A stretch of 50,281 nt of DNA from Olsenella profusa F0195 (GCF_000468755.1 NZ_AWEZ01000004.1:1-50281), one strand, 5' to 3'. Positions 7,739 to 17,095 are shown, counted from the stretch's first letter. Notes: generated by a model from the letters alone, not told the origin. A program made the numbers and translations.

Positions 7739-8957
7739 GAGGCGCGCCCCCATCCCGAGGGGCAAGGCGGCAGGCCAGCTCGTCCACGATGGCACAGGCG
7801 ACCTCGGGCAGGGGCAGCGTCTCCAGCTGCCGCACGCCCGTGGCGTCCACGAGGGCGATGCGGCTCGTGTCCGCCCCAAAGGTGGAGTCCGCCCGCGAGA
7901 CGTCGTTGGCCACGATGAGGTCGGCGTGCTTGCGGGCAAGCTTCGCCTGTGCGTTGGCGATGAGGTCGTCCGTCTCGGCGGCAAAGCCCACCACCGTGCG
8001 CCCGTGCTTGGTGCGTCCGAGCTCGGCCAGGATGTCGGCGGTCTCCACAAGCTCGATGGCGTCCAGGTGCTCATGGGACTTCTTGAGCTTGTGGTCGGCC
8101 GGGTGCGCGGGCGTGTAGTCCGCGACGGCGGCCGTGCAGACGACTGCATCCGCACCTTCGAACGCGGCGAGGGTGGCATCGTGCATCTGGGCGGCGGAGA
8201 CGACGTCCACACGACGAACGCCCCGTGGCGTGGCCAACGCGCAGGGGCCCGAGACGAGCGTGACGAGGGCGCCACGGGCGGCCAGCTCCCCCGCGATGGC
8301 ATAGCCCATCTTGCCCGTGGAGGCATTGGCAAGGTAGCGCACGGCATCGATGGCCTCGTGCGTGGGACCGGCCGTGACCACGACCTCCCTGCCGGCGAGC
8401 TCCTGGGCTCTTGCAGCAGCCTGTCCAAGCACCTCGAGGGCGGCGGCGGCGATGCCATCTACGGAGGCAAGCTTGCCCTCGCCCACGTCCCCGCACGCGA
8501 GAGGTCCGCTCACCGGATCCACGAACAGCACGCCGCGCGAGCGTAGCGTTCGGATGTTGGCCTGCGTGGCGGGATGCCGCCACATGTGCACGTTCATGGC
8601 GGGTGCCACGAGCACGGGGCAGTGCAGGGCGAGCAACGTGGTGGAGAGGGCGTCATCCGCGATGCCGCAGGCCATCTTGGCCATGATGTCAGCCGTCGCC
8701 GGCACGACCACGCAGAGCTCGGCACCATCCGCAAGGCTTATGTGCGGGATGGGGTCCCCCTCGTTGCCGTAGAGGCTCGTGATGACGGGATGGCCGCTCA
8801 GTGCCTCGAAGGTGGGGGTCCCCACAAAGCGCGTCGCGTCCTCGCTCATGACGACGCGCACGTCGCAGCCTGCCCTCTGCAGGCCCCGCAGGACCTCCAC
8901 GGCCTTGTAGACGGCGATGCCGCCCGTGACGGCAAGCAGTACCCTCCGCCCGCCCAC
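7731..8957 (-). CDS. coaBC: Bifunctional phosphopantothenoylcysteine decarboxylase/synthase
   Basis: A 408-aa Dfp/CoaBC protein for the second and third steps of coenzyme A synthesis from 4'-phosphopantothenate. The N-terminal flavoprotein half (CoaC) shows LLAVTGGIAVYKA, the active-site region PHISLADGAELCVVVPATA and the PAMNVHMW motif. The C-terminal half (CoaB, from about residue 190) shows VTAGPTHEAIDAVRYL, STGKMGYAIA and VGFAAETDD. The start is GTG 8957, preceded by GAGGAGG, and shares one base with the upstream stop (TAGTG). It sits between the zinc-ribbon-like protein gene and nfo. Confidence 0.95.
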   Translation of the reverse strand: MGGRRVLLAVTGGIAVYKAVEVLRGLQRAGCDVRVVMSEDATRFVGTPTFEALSGHPVITSLYGNEGDPIPHISLADGAELCVVVPATADIMAKMACGIADDALSTTLLALHCPVLVAPAMNVHMWRHPATQANIRTLRSRGVLFVDPVSGPLACGDVGEGKLASVDGIAAAALEVLGQAAARAQELAGREVVVTAGPTHEAIDAVRYLANASTGKMGYAIAGELAARGALVTLVSGPCALATPRGVRRVDVVSAAQMHDATLAAFEGADAVVCTAAVADYTPAHPADHKLKKSHEHLDAIELVETADILAELGRTKHGRTVVGFAAETDDLIANAQAKLARKHADLIVANDVSRADSTFGADTSRIALVDATGVRQLETLPLPEVACAIVDELACRLAPRDGGAPRA

Positions 8958-9673
8958 TAGTCTGCAACCTCCTCGGTCACGAGCATGCGATGACAGTAGG
9001 GGCACTCGTGGATGGGGCCCCGCCGATGGAGGTCCGCATACTGGCGAGGCTGCAGGGCCACGCGGCAGACGCTGGGCACGTTGCCCTGGAGACGCTCGAC
9101 GGCGAGGCCCCCAAAGCGCTTGAACGAGCGCTCATAGGTTGCCTTGGTCTCAGCCGTGAGGTTGGCGAGCACGTCCTTGCGCTCGCCCGCCAGCGTGCGC
9201 ACGCGCGCCATGAGGTCGCCCGAGCCCCTCTCGAGCGCCTCCTGCTCCTGGGCAAGCTGTCCGTCCAACCTCCCCTGCATGGCCTGTGCGTTGCCCTCCG
9301 CCTTCTGGAGCTTGTCGAGGCACTCGACAAGCCCCCCATACCGGTACTCGTTCTTCTCGAGCTTCTTGGCGAGGGAGGTGAGCTGCGCCTCGAAGTCGGT
9401 AAGCTCGCGATGGTTGGTGGTCTGGGCGGCGCGCTGACGCACCTCGGCCTGCACGGCCAGCAGATGGTCCCGCTCGGCCTCGCTGTCGTCGACGTCCATC
9501 TGGGCGTCCTTGCGCTGGCCCATGACCTTGGACGTCTCGGATGCCAGCTTGCTCTTGGCCCTCTCGATGGCAGCGATCCTCTTCCGCTGCGGCATGTCCC
9601 GAAGGGCCCTCTTGAGCCGGATGAGCTCCAGGTCGATGTCCTGGAGCCTGAGAAGCGCCTCGTACTCGTTCAT
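8957..9673 (-). CDS. Coiled-coil protein with degenerate C4 zinc-ribbon domain
   Basis: The 238-aa product begins MNEYEALLRLQDIDLELIRL, is almost entirely coiled coil to about residue 185, then has a C-terminal domain like the CT398/YP_001 zinc-ribbon group often found beside dfp or Nif3-like genes. The usual domain has two CxxC knuckles. Here the second, CPYC, is intact, but the first is reduced to one Cys (SVCRVALQ), so zinc binding may be weakened or altered. AAGGGGG precedes the ATG. It is immediately upstream of coaBC, sharing a base. Molecular function of the family is unknown. Confidence 0.8.
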   Translation of the reverse strand: MNEYEALLRLQDIDLELIRLKRALRDMPQRKRIAAIERAKSKLASETSKVMGQRKDAQMDVDDSEAERDHLLAVQAEVRQRAAQTTNHRELTDFEAQLTSLAKKLEKNEYRYGGLVECLDKLQKAEGNAQAMQGRLDGQLAQEQEALERGSGDLMARVRTLAGERKDVLANLTAETKATYERSFKRFGGLAVERLQGNVPSVCRVALQPRQYADLHRRGPIHECPYCHRMLVTEEVAD

Positions 9674-9705
9674 GAATCCCCCTTGGGGTGACAGCCGTAT
9701 GCGGT

Positions 9706-10875
9706 TCAGCGGGCGGAACGCACGACGCCCACCAGGGCATCGGCAAACCGGACGAGGTCATCCTCGCTCACACGCTCATCAAAGGATACCCTGAGCGAGC
9801 CGAGCGCAACGTCGCGGGGGATGCCCATCGCCAAGAGCACATGGCTCGCATCGAGCGAGGTCGATGAGCAGGCCGACGCCGCCGACACCTCAAAGCCCGC
9901 CTGATCGAGCTTGAGGACGAGCGTCTCGGAGTCGATTCGACGCGTCATGACGGAGACGATGCCAGGGAGGCGATCGTCCCCCATCGCACCATCCGTGGTG
10001 GGCTCTATGCCGCAGTCCGCCTCGGCCAGACGCTGGTGGAGCGCGCGTGCGCGCCCCGAGACGAGCGCGCGAAACTCCTCGAGGTGCTCCGTGCAGTAGC
10101 GGGCCGCCGCGGCAAAGGCGAGGGCGGCCCGCACGTCCTGGGTACCCGGGCGCCTCCCCTGCTCCTGCCCGCCGCCAAAGGCCTGGGGGCGGAAGGGGCA
10201 CCGACCGCGTAGGGCAAGGGCGCCGATGCCCACGGGCCCACCGATCTTGTGGGCGGCGAGGCTCACGGCATCGACGTCAGCGAGGTCGAGCGGGATGCGT
10301 CCGAAGGCCTGGGCGGCGTCGGTGTGCACGAGTGCGCCCACCCCGTGAGCCATCCGGGCGGCCTGCCCCAGCGGCTGCACGACGCCCGTCTCGTTGTTGG
10401 CGCTCATGAGCGAGACGAGCGCACAGGAGTCGTCCAGGTGCTCCCCGAGCCAGTCGAGGCGCGCCTTGCCGTCACGCCCCACGGGGACGAACCCGACCTC
10501 GAAGCCACGCTCGCGCAGGGAGGGAACGACATCCACCTCGGAATCATGCTCGATGGAGAGGACGAGGATGCGCCTCCGCCCGCGCTCGCGCAGGCGGAGG
10601 GCCTCCGCCATGCCATGCAGGGCGATGTTGTTGGACTCGGTCCCACCCGAGGTGAAGACGATGTCGGCGGGGCGAAAGCCACCCCCCAGGCACCGCGCGA
10701 TGTCTGTACGCGCGCCATCCAGCGCCCGGGCGGCACGCCGCCCCAGGGTATGCAGGGAGTTAGGGTTGGCGCCTGCGATCTCGGATGCCTCATAGGCACG
10801 CTCCGCCTCGAGCGCGGCGGCGCGCATCGGGGCAGAGGCCGCATAGTCCAGATAGGTGAAGCGCGTACCGCCCAT
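9706..10875 (-). CDS. Cysteine desulfurase (NifS/IscS family)
   Basis: A 389-aa PLP-dependent class V aminotransferase-fold enzyme, which takes sulfur from cysteine for Fe-S clusters or thiolated tRNA. It shows LDYAASAPM at the N terminus, TSGGTESNN, the PLP His in SIEHDSE, the Schiff-base Lys in SLAAHKIGGP and the catalytic Cys in SAASACSSTSLD. The short loop before that Cys fits the IscS/NifS type. Its ATG directly follows the rpe stop (TAGATG), with GAGGAG inside rpe as ribosome site. No iscU or mnmA gene is adjacent, so the sulfur acceptor is unclear. Confidence 0.93.
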   Translation of the reverse strand: MGGTRFTYLDYAASAPMRAAALEAERAYEASEIAGANPNSLHTLGRRAARALDGARTDIARCLGGGFRPADIVFTSGGTESNNIALHGMAEALRLRERGRRRILVLSIEHDSEVDVVPSLRERGFEVGFVPVGRDGKARLDWLGEHLDDSCALVSLMSANNETGVVQPLGQAARMAHGVGALVHTDAAQAFGRIPLDLADVDAVSLAAHKIGGPVGIGALALRGRCPFRPQAFGGGQEQGRRPGTQDVRAALAFAAAARYCTEHLEEFRALVSGRARALHQRLAEADCGIEPTTDGAMGDDRLPGIVSVMTRRIDSETLVLKLDQAGFEVSAASACSSTSLDASHVLLAMGIPRDVALGSLRVSFDERVSEDDLVRFADALVGVVRSAR

Positions 10876-11553
10876 CTACACGCTCCTCGCCAGGCCGCAC
10901 TGGCCGGCGGCCCGTATGGCCTCGACATTGGCGGCATGGTCCCCAGAGAAGATGGCGGAGCCCGCCACGAGCATCGTGGCACCGGCCCTCACGACATCCT
11001 CGGCAGTGCGCACGCCGATGCCGCCGTCGACCTCGATGAGGGGACACACGCCATGGCTCGTGCAGAGCGCCCGGGCCTGACGGACCTTCCGCAGCGAGGA
11101 CGAGATGAATCCCTGCCCGCCGAGGCCGGGGTTCACGGTCATGATGAGCACGAGGTCGATGTCATCGATGATGGACTCCAGCACGCTCACGGGCGTTGCC
11201 GGGTTGAGCGCGATGCCCGCCTTGGCACCCGTCGCATGAATGAGCTGCACGATACGATGGGCGTGGCGCTGCGCCTCCCAATGGAAGGTCACGATGTCGG
11301 CTCCCGCCTCAAGGTACCACGGGGCACTCTGCTCGGGACCCTCCACCATGAGGTGCACGTCCACGGGCAGGCTGGTGGCATCCTTGACCTGCCTCAGGAT
11401 GCCTGGCCCAAAGGAGAGGTTGGGCACGAAGTGTCCATCCATCACGTCGTAGTGGACGTAGTCCGCGGTGCTGATGCTCGAGAGGTCCTCTCCAAGCTTC
11501 GTGAAGTCCGCCGAAAGCACGGAGGGGGCGACGAGGATGTCATGCGCACGCAT
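10876..11553 (-). CDS. rpe: Ribulose-phosphate 3-epimerase
   Basis: The 225-aa TIM-barrel enzyme interconverts ribulose-5-phosphate and xylulose-5-phosphate in the pentose phosphate pathway. Visible are APSVLSADFTKLGEDL at the N terminus, the metal and catalytic motif HYDVMDGHFVPNLSFGP, VDVHLMVEGP, TVNPGLGGQGF and IEVDGGIG. The ATG at 11553 is preceded by GGGAGGAGG and overlaps the gpsA stop by 14 nt. The frame open further upstream is a shadow of gpsA. It is followed with no gap by the cysteine desulfurase gene. Confidence 0.95.
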   Translation of the reverse strand: MRAHDILVAPSVLSADFTKLGEDLSSISTADYVHYDVMDGHFVPNLSFGPGILRQVKDATSLPVDVHLMVEGPEQSAPWYLEAGADIVTFHWEAQRHAHRIVQLIHATGAKAGIALNPATPVSVLESIIDDIDLVLIMTVNPGLGGQGFISSSLRKVRQARALCTSHGVCPLIEVDGGIGVRTAEDVVRAGATMLVAGSAIFSGDHAANVEAIRAAGQCGLARSV

Positions 11554-12598
11554 CGGTGGCAGCACCTCCTCCCTGGGGACGGATGCCATAGAACTCCTCG
11601 TTGGGCACGCGCTCGAGCAGCATCTGGGCAGCACGACCGATATCCGTGCCCTCGTAGAGCATGGCATGGACGCATGAGGTGATGGGCATCTCTATGTGAC
11701 GCTCCTGGGCCACCTCATGAAGGCTCCGCGCCGCGCGCGCACCCTCGACCACCATGCCCGTCGCGCGCTCATAGCCCTCGAGCGTGGCGCCGTGTGCCAG
11801 GGCCTCGCCAAAGCTGCGGTTGCGTGAGTGATGCGACGTGCAGGTTGCCACGAGGTCACCCATGCCGGCGAGTCCCATGCAGGTGAGCGAGTCGCCCCCA
11901 CAGGCCACGACGACGCGGCTCATCTCGGCAAGGCCACGCGTCATGAGGACGGCCTGGGCGTTGTCGCCCATGTTCCATCCCGCACAGACGCCACAGGAGA
12001 TGGCGATCACGTTCTTGCCGGCGGCGCAGACCTCCACGCCCCTGAGGTCGCTCGTGCGGTACGCGCGAAACTCGGGACAGACGAACAGGCCCTGAAACAC
12101 GCGGGCAAGCTGCCCGTTTGGGGCGGCAACCACGGCCGCGGACACCATGCCGAGACAGATCTCCTCCGCATGGTTGGGGCCCGAGAGGGCAGCGATGCGA
12201 TCGGTGTGGCCCCACACGTCCGCGACGACCTCCGTCATGAGGAGGTGGGACGTGGGCTCGATGCCCTTGGTGAGCACCAGGACCGGCGTCGTGGACGGCA
12301 CCCATGCGGCGAAGGCGTCCAACACGCCGCGCAGGTGATTGGAGGGGACGGCCACGACGATGGCGCCGGCACCCTCAAGCGCCCCCGCGGGATCCGTGGT
12401 GGAGCAGACGTTGGCGGGGAGGCGATACTCGCGCAGGTGCCGGGGGTTCCGATGGCACTCGTTGATCGAGGTGGCGACCTCCTCGCAGCGCGCCCAGAGC
12501 ACGACCTGGCGCTCCGAACCGTTGCGGGCGACGAGACCCGCGGCGGCGGTGCCCCAAGAGCCTGAGCCTATGACGCAGACGCGTGACGCCATCGCCAT
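11540..12598 (-). CDS. gpsA: NAD(P)-dependent glycerol-3-phosphate dehydrogenase
   Basis: The 352-aa product reduces dihydroxyacetone phosphate to sn-glycerol-3-phosphate for phospholipid synthesis. It shows VCVIGSGSWGTA (dinucleotide fold), TKGIEP, LSGPNHAEEI, AAGKNVIAISCG with the catalytic Lys, and GLAGMGDLVATC plus SRNRSFG in the C-terminal domain. It shares one base with the plsY stop (TGATG); a second in-frame ATG lies six bases on. The neighbouring PlsY uses its product, so the pair makes a coherent lipid module. Confidence 0.95.
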   Translation of the reverse strand: MAMASRVCVIGSGSWGTAAAGLVARNGSERQVVLWARCEEVATSINECHRNPRHLREYRLPANVCSTTDPAGALEGAGAIVVAVPSNHLRGVLDAFAAWVPSTTPVLVLTKGIEPTSHLLMTEVVADVWGHTDRIAALSGPNHAEEICLGMVSAAVVAAPNGQLARVFQGLFVCPEFRAYRTSDLRGVEVCAAGKNVIAISCGVCAGWNMGDNAQAVLMTRGLAEMSRVVVACGGDSLTCMGLAGMGDLVATCTSHHSRNRSFGEALAHGATLEGYERATGMVVEGARAARSLHEVAQERHIEMPITSCVHAMLYEGTDIGRAAQMLLERVPNEEFYGIRPQGGGAATDACA

Positions 12599-13266
12599 CA
12601 CCGGTCCCTGTCCGTGTGGTGGATGACAAACGCGCTCTCGGTGCCCTTGCGCAAACGGGCGATGTTACCGCGATGCTTGAGGATGACCGCCAGGCACACG
12701 GCCACGACCGGAAGGGAGCGCGCAACCCCAAGGCCCATGGCCAGGGAGCATATGACAAGCGCCACGGCAGCGGCGATGGAGCCCAGCGAGACGTAGCGTG
12801 AGGGAAGGGCGAAGAGCAGGAACACCGCAAGGATGGCAAGGCCGGCCGGCCACCACAGGAGCAGCACCGCACCGAAGCCCACCGAGATGCCCTTGCCGCC
12901 CCTGAGGCCCAGGTAGGGAGAGAACATGTGGCCGAAGACGCAGGCTGCGAAGAGCAGCGAGGCGGAGAGGCCCAGCTGGCCCATTGCGCTCGTCTCCGAC
13001 CAGGGAACACGCGCCACCAGCGAGAGCACGAGGCGCCCAAGCACCATGGCAACGGCGCCCTTGCCCACGTCGAGGCCGAAGGTGATGGCCGCAGCCCTGC
13101 CGCCGGCGGCGCGCGCCACGTTGGTCATGCCGATGTTGCCCGACCCCACGGTGCGCACGTCCACGCCCGCGAGCCTCTTGGCCACAAGCAGGCCGCACGG
13201 GATGCCACACAGCAGGAATGCGACGATCATGCAGATGATGGTGCAGACGAGCACGGTTGGTGTCAC
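12598..13266 (-). CDS. plsY: Acyl-phosphate:glycerol-3-phosphate acyltransferase
   Basis: A 222-aa integral membrane protein with about five hydrophobic segments. It shows the PlsY motifs GSGNIGMTNVAR (phosphate-binding) and GLRGGKGISVGFG. It transfers the acyl chain from acyl-phosphate to glycerol-3-phosphate, the first step in phosphatidic acid formation. The start is GTG 13266, overlapping the der stop by 4 nt (GTGA). It is coupled to gpsA downstream, and plsC, the next enzyme of the pathway, is nearby at 15578. Confidence 0.95.
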   Translation of the reverse strand: MTPTVLVCTIICMIVAFLLCGIPCGLLVAKRLAGVDVRTVGSGNIGMTNVARAAGGRAAAITFGLDVGKGAVAMVLGRLVLSLVARVPWSETSAMGQLGLSASLLFAACVFGHMFSPYLGLRGGKGISVGFGAVLLLWWPAGLAILAVFLLFALPSRYVSLGSIAAAVALVICSLAMGLGVARSLPVVAVCLAVILKHRGNIARLRKGTESAFVIHHTDRDR

Positions 13267-14585
13267 TTGGGGTCGTCCCTTCTCCTGAAGCGCAGGTGGA
13301 TGGGCGTGCCCTCGAGGTCAAAGGTCTCGCGCAGACGACGCTCGAGGAAGCGCTCATAGTTGTCGTCAACGAGGTCGGGGGCGTTGCACCAGAGCGTGAA
13401 CGCCGGTGGCTTCGTGGCCGTCTGGGTCCCGTAGCGCACCTTGAGGCGACGGTTCTTGCGCGTGACGGTGTATCCGCTCTCGCGGATCCTCGTGATGAGG
13501 GCATTGAGCTGACTCGTCTTGACGCGGGAGCCATGTGCGGCGGCCGCCTTGGTCGCGGCGGTCAGCACGCGATCGATCGAGCGACCCGTGAGGGCCGACG
13601 TGGTGACGACAGGGGCCCACGCTGCGAAGCCCATGCGCTGGTCGAGGCTCTGGGTCACCTTGTCGCGCTTCTCGGCGGAGTCGACGAGGTCCCACTTGTT
13701 GAGCACGGTGACGAGGCCACAGCCACGATCGACGGCCATGCCCACGAGCTTCTGGTCCTGCTCGGTCACGCCCACGGTGGCGTCCACCACCAGGAGGCAG
13801 ACGTCCGCGCGGTCCATGGCCTCAAGGCCGCGCACGAGGCTGTAGTACTCGACATCCTCGTGCACCTGCGCCTTCTTGCGCATGCCCGCCGTGTCCACGA
13901 GACGGAGCCGCTGGCCCTTCCAGCTGATCATGGTGTCCACGGCGTCGCGCGTGGTGCCCGAGAGGTCGGCCACGATGAAGCGGTTGCTCTTGGCCAGACG
14001 GTTGGCAAGCGATGACTTGCCCACGTTGGGCCTGCCGATGATGGCCAGCCTGAGCGCGTCGTCCTGCTCGGCGGGGCCCTCGTCCTCGCGCAGCGCGGTC
14101 ACGACGTCATCGAGGAGGTCTCCCGTGCCATGGCCATGACCGGCGGAGATGGCGCGAGGCTCCCCGACGCCCAGCGAGTAGTAGTTCCACGACTCGAGCT
14201 CGGCCTCGGGATCGTCTATCTTGTTGACCACCAGGAAGACGGGCTTCTTGGCCGTGCGCACCACACGGGCCACCTCCTCATCCTCGTCCGTGACGCCCAC
14301 GGTGCCGTCCACGACGAAGATGATCACGTCTGCCTCGTTGCAGGCCATGACGGCCTGATCGCGGATGCGTGGCGCAAAGGCGTCCTTGCTCTTGGCGGAC
14401 TCGATGCCACCCGTGTCGACGAGCGTGAACGTGCGGCCGTTCCAGTCGCAGTCGTGGTAGGAACGGTCACGCGTGACGCCCCGAGATTCGTGAACGATGG
14501 CCTCGCGGGTCACGGCAAGGCGATTGACCAGCGTGGACTTGCCCACGTTGGGCCTGCCGACAACCGCGACGATTGGCTTGGGCAT
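13263..14585 (-). CDS. der: Ribosome biogenesis GTPase Der (EngA)
   Basis: The 440-aa double-GTPase matures the 50S subunit. The first G domain begins VAVVGRPNVGKSTLVNRL with DTGG and NKID; the second has AIIGRPNVGKSSLANRL, DTAGM and NKWD. A C-terminal KH-like domain follows (about 355-440). The ATG at 14585 sits seven bases after AAGGAG; the longer upstream frame lacks G-domain sequence. About 130 bp separate it from the ispH stop, a plausible site for a new promoter. Confidence 0.96.
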   Translation of the reverse strand: MPKPIVAVVGRPNVGKSTLVNRLAVTREAIVHESRGVTRDRSYHDCDWNGRTFTLVDTGGIESAKSKDAFAPRIRDQAVMACNEADVIIFVVDGTVGVTDEDEEVARVVRTAKKPVFLVVNKIDDPEAELESWNYYSLGVGEPRAISAGHGHGTGDLLDDVVTALREDEGPAEQDDALRLAIIGRPNVGKSSLANRLAKSNRFIVADLSGTTRDAVDTMISWKGQRLRLVDTAGMRKKAQVHEDVEYYSLVRGLEAMDRADVCLLVVDATVGVTEQDQKLVGMAVDRGCGLVTVLNKWDLVDSAEKRDKVTQSLDQRMGFAAWAPVVTTSALTGRSIDRVLTAATKAAAAHGSRVKTSQLNALITRIRESGYTVTRKNRRLKVRYGTQTATKPPAFTLWCNAPDLVDDNYERFLERRLRETFDLEGTPIHLRFRRRDDPK

Positions 14586-14718
14586 ATCACTCCTTGCTAC
14601 GGTGCCCCGACAGGAGCAGTCTAGCATGCCCGGCCTGGCGACACCGCAGACGCCGGCCAGGGGATGGGACCTGAACGTGAGTCCGTGCCGCCGCAACGGG
14701 ACATGAGCCCAGCGCGCG

Positions 14719-15573
14719 CTATCCGACCCCCACCATATGCCCGATTGCCGAGACGACCTCGTCTATCTGCTCCTGCGGTGTGGAGGCGCCCGCCGTGACG
14801 CCGATGTGCTCGGTTGCGGCAAACCAGGAGGCATCAAGCTCCGAGGAGAGCTCGATGTGGTGCGTCTGGGGACAGAAGCCCTCGCAGATGGAGGCGAGCC
14901 TGCCCGTGTTGGCGGAGTTGCGCCCCCCTATGACCACCATGACGTCGGAGTCGCGCGCCAGGCGTGCCGCAGCGGCCTGGCGCAGCGTCGTGGCCTCGCA
15001 GATGGTGTCGATGATGCGCAGCTCCTCCACCCTTCCGATGAGGGCGGAGGCAAGCTCCCTGAGCGCCGCGCGCGCCTGCGTGGTCTGCACCACCACGCCA
15101 ACGCGCCTGGCCACCCCCACGCCCTCGAGGTCGGCGGGACTCGAGATGGTGAGGGCCCCGGGGGCGTGGCCGAGCGTGCCCTCGACCTCGGGATGCCCCG
15201 CCTCGCCAAAGACGATGACCTGATAGCCCTCCTCGGTCAAGCGCTCGGCCGCCTTGTGCGCGCGCACGACGAAGGGGCAGGTGGCATCGAGCACCACGTC
15301 GTGGGCCCTCCGCGCGACCTGCTCCTCTGCGGGCGTCACGCCATGCGTGCGCAGGAGCAGCGTCCCACCAGGCTCATCCGCCGGATCCTCGATGACGCCC
15401 ACGCCCGATGCCTCCAGCTGCGAGACGACCGTGGGGTTGTGGATGAGGGGCCCCAGCGTGTGGATGGGTTTCACGGAGTCGCGCGCGGCCTCGCGCACCA
15501 TCCTCAGCGCACGATCCACGCCGTAGCAGGCGCCCGCCTCATCGGCGACGGTGATGGTGGGGATGGTGGCCAT
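14719..15573 (-). CDS. ispH: 4-hydroxy-3-methylbut-2-enyl diphosphate reductase
   Basis: The 284-aa product is the last enzyme of the MEP isoprenoid pathway, making IPP and DMAPP with a [4Fe-4S] cluster. The three cluster Cys are in GACYGVDRAL, DATCPFV and IDTICEATTLRQ. Also present are RTHGVTP and the GGRNSANTGRL substrate loop. The ATG at 15573 lies 4 nt after the plsC stop. With ispG (43427) and dxr (45902) in the same window, at least three MEP genes are present but in separate operons. Confidence 0.95.
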   Translation of the reverse strand: MATIPTITVADEAGACYGVDRALRMVREAARDSVKPIHTLGPLIHNPTVVSQLEASGVGVIEDPADEPGGTLLLRTHGVTPAEEQVARRAHDVVLDATCPFVVRAHKAAERLTEEGYQVIVFGEAGHPEVEGTLGHAPGALTISSPADLEGVGVARRVGVVVQTTQARAALRELASALIGRVEELRIIDTICEATTLRQAAAARLARDSDVMVVIGGRNSANTGRLASICEGFCPQTHHIELSSELDASWFAATEHIGVTAGASTPQEQIDEVVSAIGHMVGVG

Positions 15574-15577
15574 GCCC

Positions 15578-16363
15578 TCACATCTTTCCCGGATGCTCGC
15601 GGCGCAGCTCGTCCCTGAGGCCGTACACGCGCTCCATGACGGCCTTCTCCATGGCGTTTGCCTGCTCCTTGCGCCCCTTGACGCCCAGCTCGTCAAAGCT
15701 GATGCAGGCGCCCGCCTTGCAGTGCACCTTCACGAAGCGCTTGAAATGGGTGCCCTGGGGCGTAATGTCCCGTGCACCGACGATGGCCACGGGCTGCACG
15801 GGCGCCTTGGCGAGGCGCGCGACCAGGGCGAAGCCCTTGTGGAACTCGATGGGCTGGTCATCCGAGCGCACGCGCGTCCCCTCAGGGAAGATGAGGATGC
15901 ACTCGCCACGCCTGAGGGCCGCCTCGGAGCGGCGCACGAACTGCATGTCGGCCGCGGAACGCTTGACGGGAATGCCGCCGACATGCGAGAAGAACCAGGT
16001 GACGATCCGTGTCTTGCCAAACTCGCTCTTGTAGATGGGGCGCACGGTGATGCCGTGCAGGTAGAGTGAGCAGATCACCACGACGGGATCGAGCATGGAC
16101 TCGTGGTTCATGACGAGCACGCGGCCACGACGGTCCTTCCACAGAAGCTCGCCATCCTCGAAGTGCCAGCGCCAGAGCAGCTTGGAGACACCCGTGACGA
16201 TGAGCACCACGATGCAGAACGCGATGCGCTGAGGCAGCGGGAAGTCCCTGACGGCATGCGTGAAGTAGTCATCGGGCGTGTTGCGGTGGAAGGCGCGCAG
16301 CTTGCCTGCGTCCCGCGCCGTGCCCGCCTGCTTTCCGCCTGCGCCGGCGGTCGTCTCTGCCAT
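15578..16363 (-). CDS. plsC: 1-acyl-sn-glycerol-3-phosphate acyltransferase
   Basis: The 261-aa product makes phosphatidic acid from lysophosphatidic acid. Motif I is NHESMLD (His and Asp of HX4D), motif III is FPEGTR, and a hydrophobic segment (about residues 45-65) anchors it to the membrane. The first 30 residues are Ala/Gly-rich and probably disordered. The ATG at 16363 follows GGGAGAGGG; an earlier in-frame start (16402) has no such site. It stands between cmk and ispH and complements plsY. Confidence 0.92.
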   Translation of the reverse strand: MAETTAGAGGKQAGTARDAGKLRAFHRNTPDDYFTHAVRDFPLPQRIAFCIVVLIVTGVSKLLWRWHFEDGELLWKDRRGRVLVMNHESMLDPVVVICSLYLHGITVRPIYKSEFGKTRIVTWFFSHVGGIPVKRSAADMQFVRRSEAALRRGECILIFPEGTRVRSDDQPIEFHKGFALVARLAKAPVQPVAIVGARDITPQGTHFKRFVKVHCKAGACISFDELGVKGRKEQANAMEKAVMERVYGLRDELRREHPGKM

Positions 16364-16413
16364 GTCGAACCCTCTCCCGTCGCCAACCATGGCGACAGAC
16401 ACGTCTGCCTACG

Positions 16414-17091
16414 CTAGCCCATGTAGCCTATCACGGTTTCGACGACCTCGTCGAAGCTGAGCCCGGAGGAATCGAGCACGTGCGCGTCGGCCGCCGCCTT
16501 GAGCGGGGACTCCGTGCGTGTGACGTCAAGCTCGTCACGACGTCTGAGATCATCGAGGATCTGCCGCTCCTCGGCCACGCTGACCGAGGCGTCGGCCTTG
16601 GCGGTGTCGCCACCCTCGCGTTGCACGGCGCGACGGTGGGCTCGGGCCTCGGCATCGGCCGTGAGGAACACCTTGACGTCGGCATGGGGAAAAACGACGG
16701 TTCCCACATCGCGCCCCTCGGCGATGACGTCTCCCTGAGCCCCCATCTCGCGCTGCAGCGCCACCATGCGCTCGCGCACACGAGGCTGCGCCGCCACGAT
16801 GGAGACGCTCTGGTCGATGCGGGCCGTGCGGATGTCCTCCGTCACGTCAGCACCGTCGAGGCGCACGGTCTGGGAGCCGTCAGCCGCCATGCCGAAGGTG
16901 ATGGCGATGCCGTGGGCGAGGCGTGCCACGGCATCCTCGTCACGCAGGTTGACGCCGCGATCCAGGCAGGCGAGCGTGACGCAGCGGTACATGGCGCCCG
17001 TGTCCAAGAACGTGAGGCCACGCCTCCGGGCGACCTCCTTCGAGACGCTCGACTTGCCGGAGCCTGCGGGCCCATCGATGGCAACTATCAT
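16414..17091 (-). CDS. cmk: Cytidylate kinase
   Basis: The 225-aa kinase phosphorylates CMP and dCMP. It begins MIVAIDGPAGSGKSSVSKEVA (P-loop). Further family features are FLDTGAMYRCVT, GRDVGTVVFPHADVKVFLTA and the lid-region Arg motif ARAHRRAVQ. Length is normal. It lies 4 nt after the histidine phosphatase stop and 50 nt before plsC. Confidence 0.96.
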   Translation of the reverse strand: MIVAIDGPAGSGKSSVSKEVARRRGLTFLDTGAMYRCVTLACLDRGVNLRDEDAVARLAHGIAITFGMAADGSQTVRLDGADVTEDIRTARIDQSVSIVAAQPRVRERMVALQREMGAQGDVIAEGRDVGTVVFPHADVKVFLTADAEARAHRRAVQREGGDTAKADASVSVAEERQILDDLRRRDELDVTRTESPLKAAADAHVLDSSGLSFDEVVETVIGYMG

Positions 17092-17095
17092 CAGA

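Noticed and set aside
5063-7918. A 951-codon open frame on the plus strand
   Set aside because: It lies opposite the ABC-F and nfo genes, whose protein motifs are clear. Its His/Glu/Ala-rich translation is the usual antisense shadow in high-GC DNA.
12592-12601. GTG start for gpsA at 12601
   Set aside because: ATG at 12598 directly overlaps the plsY stop and is the more likely start.
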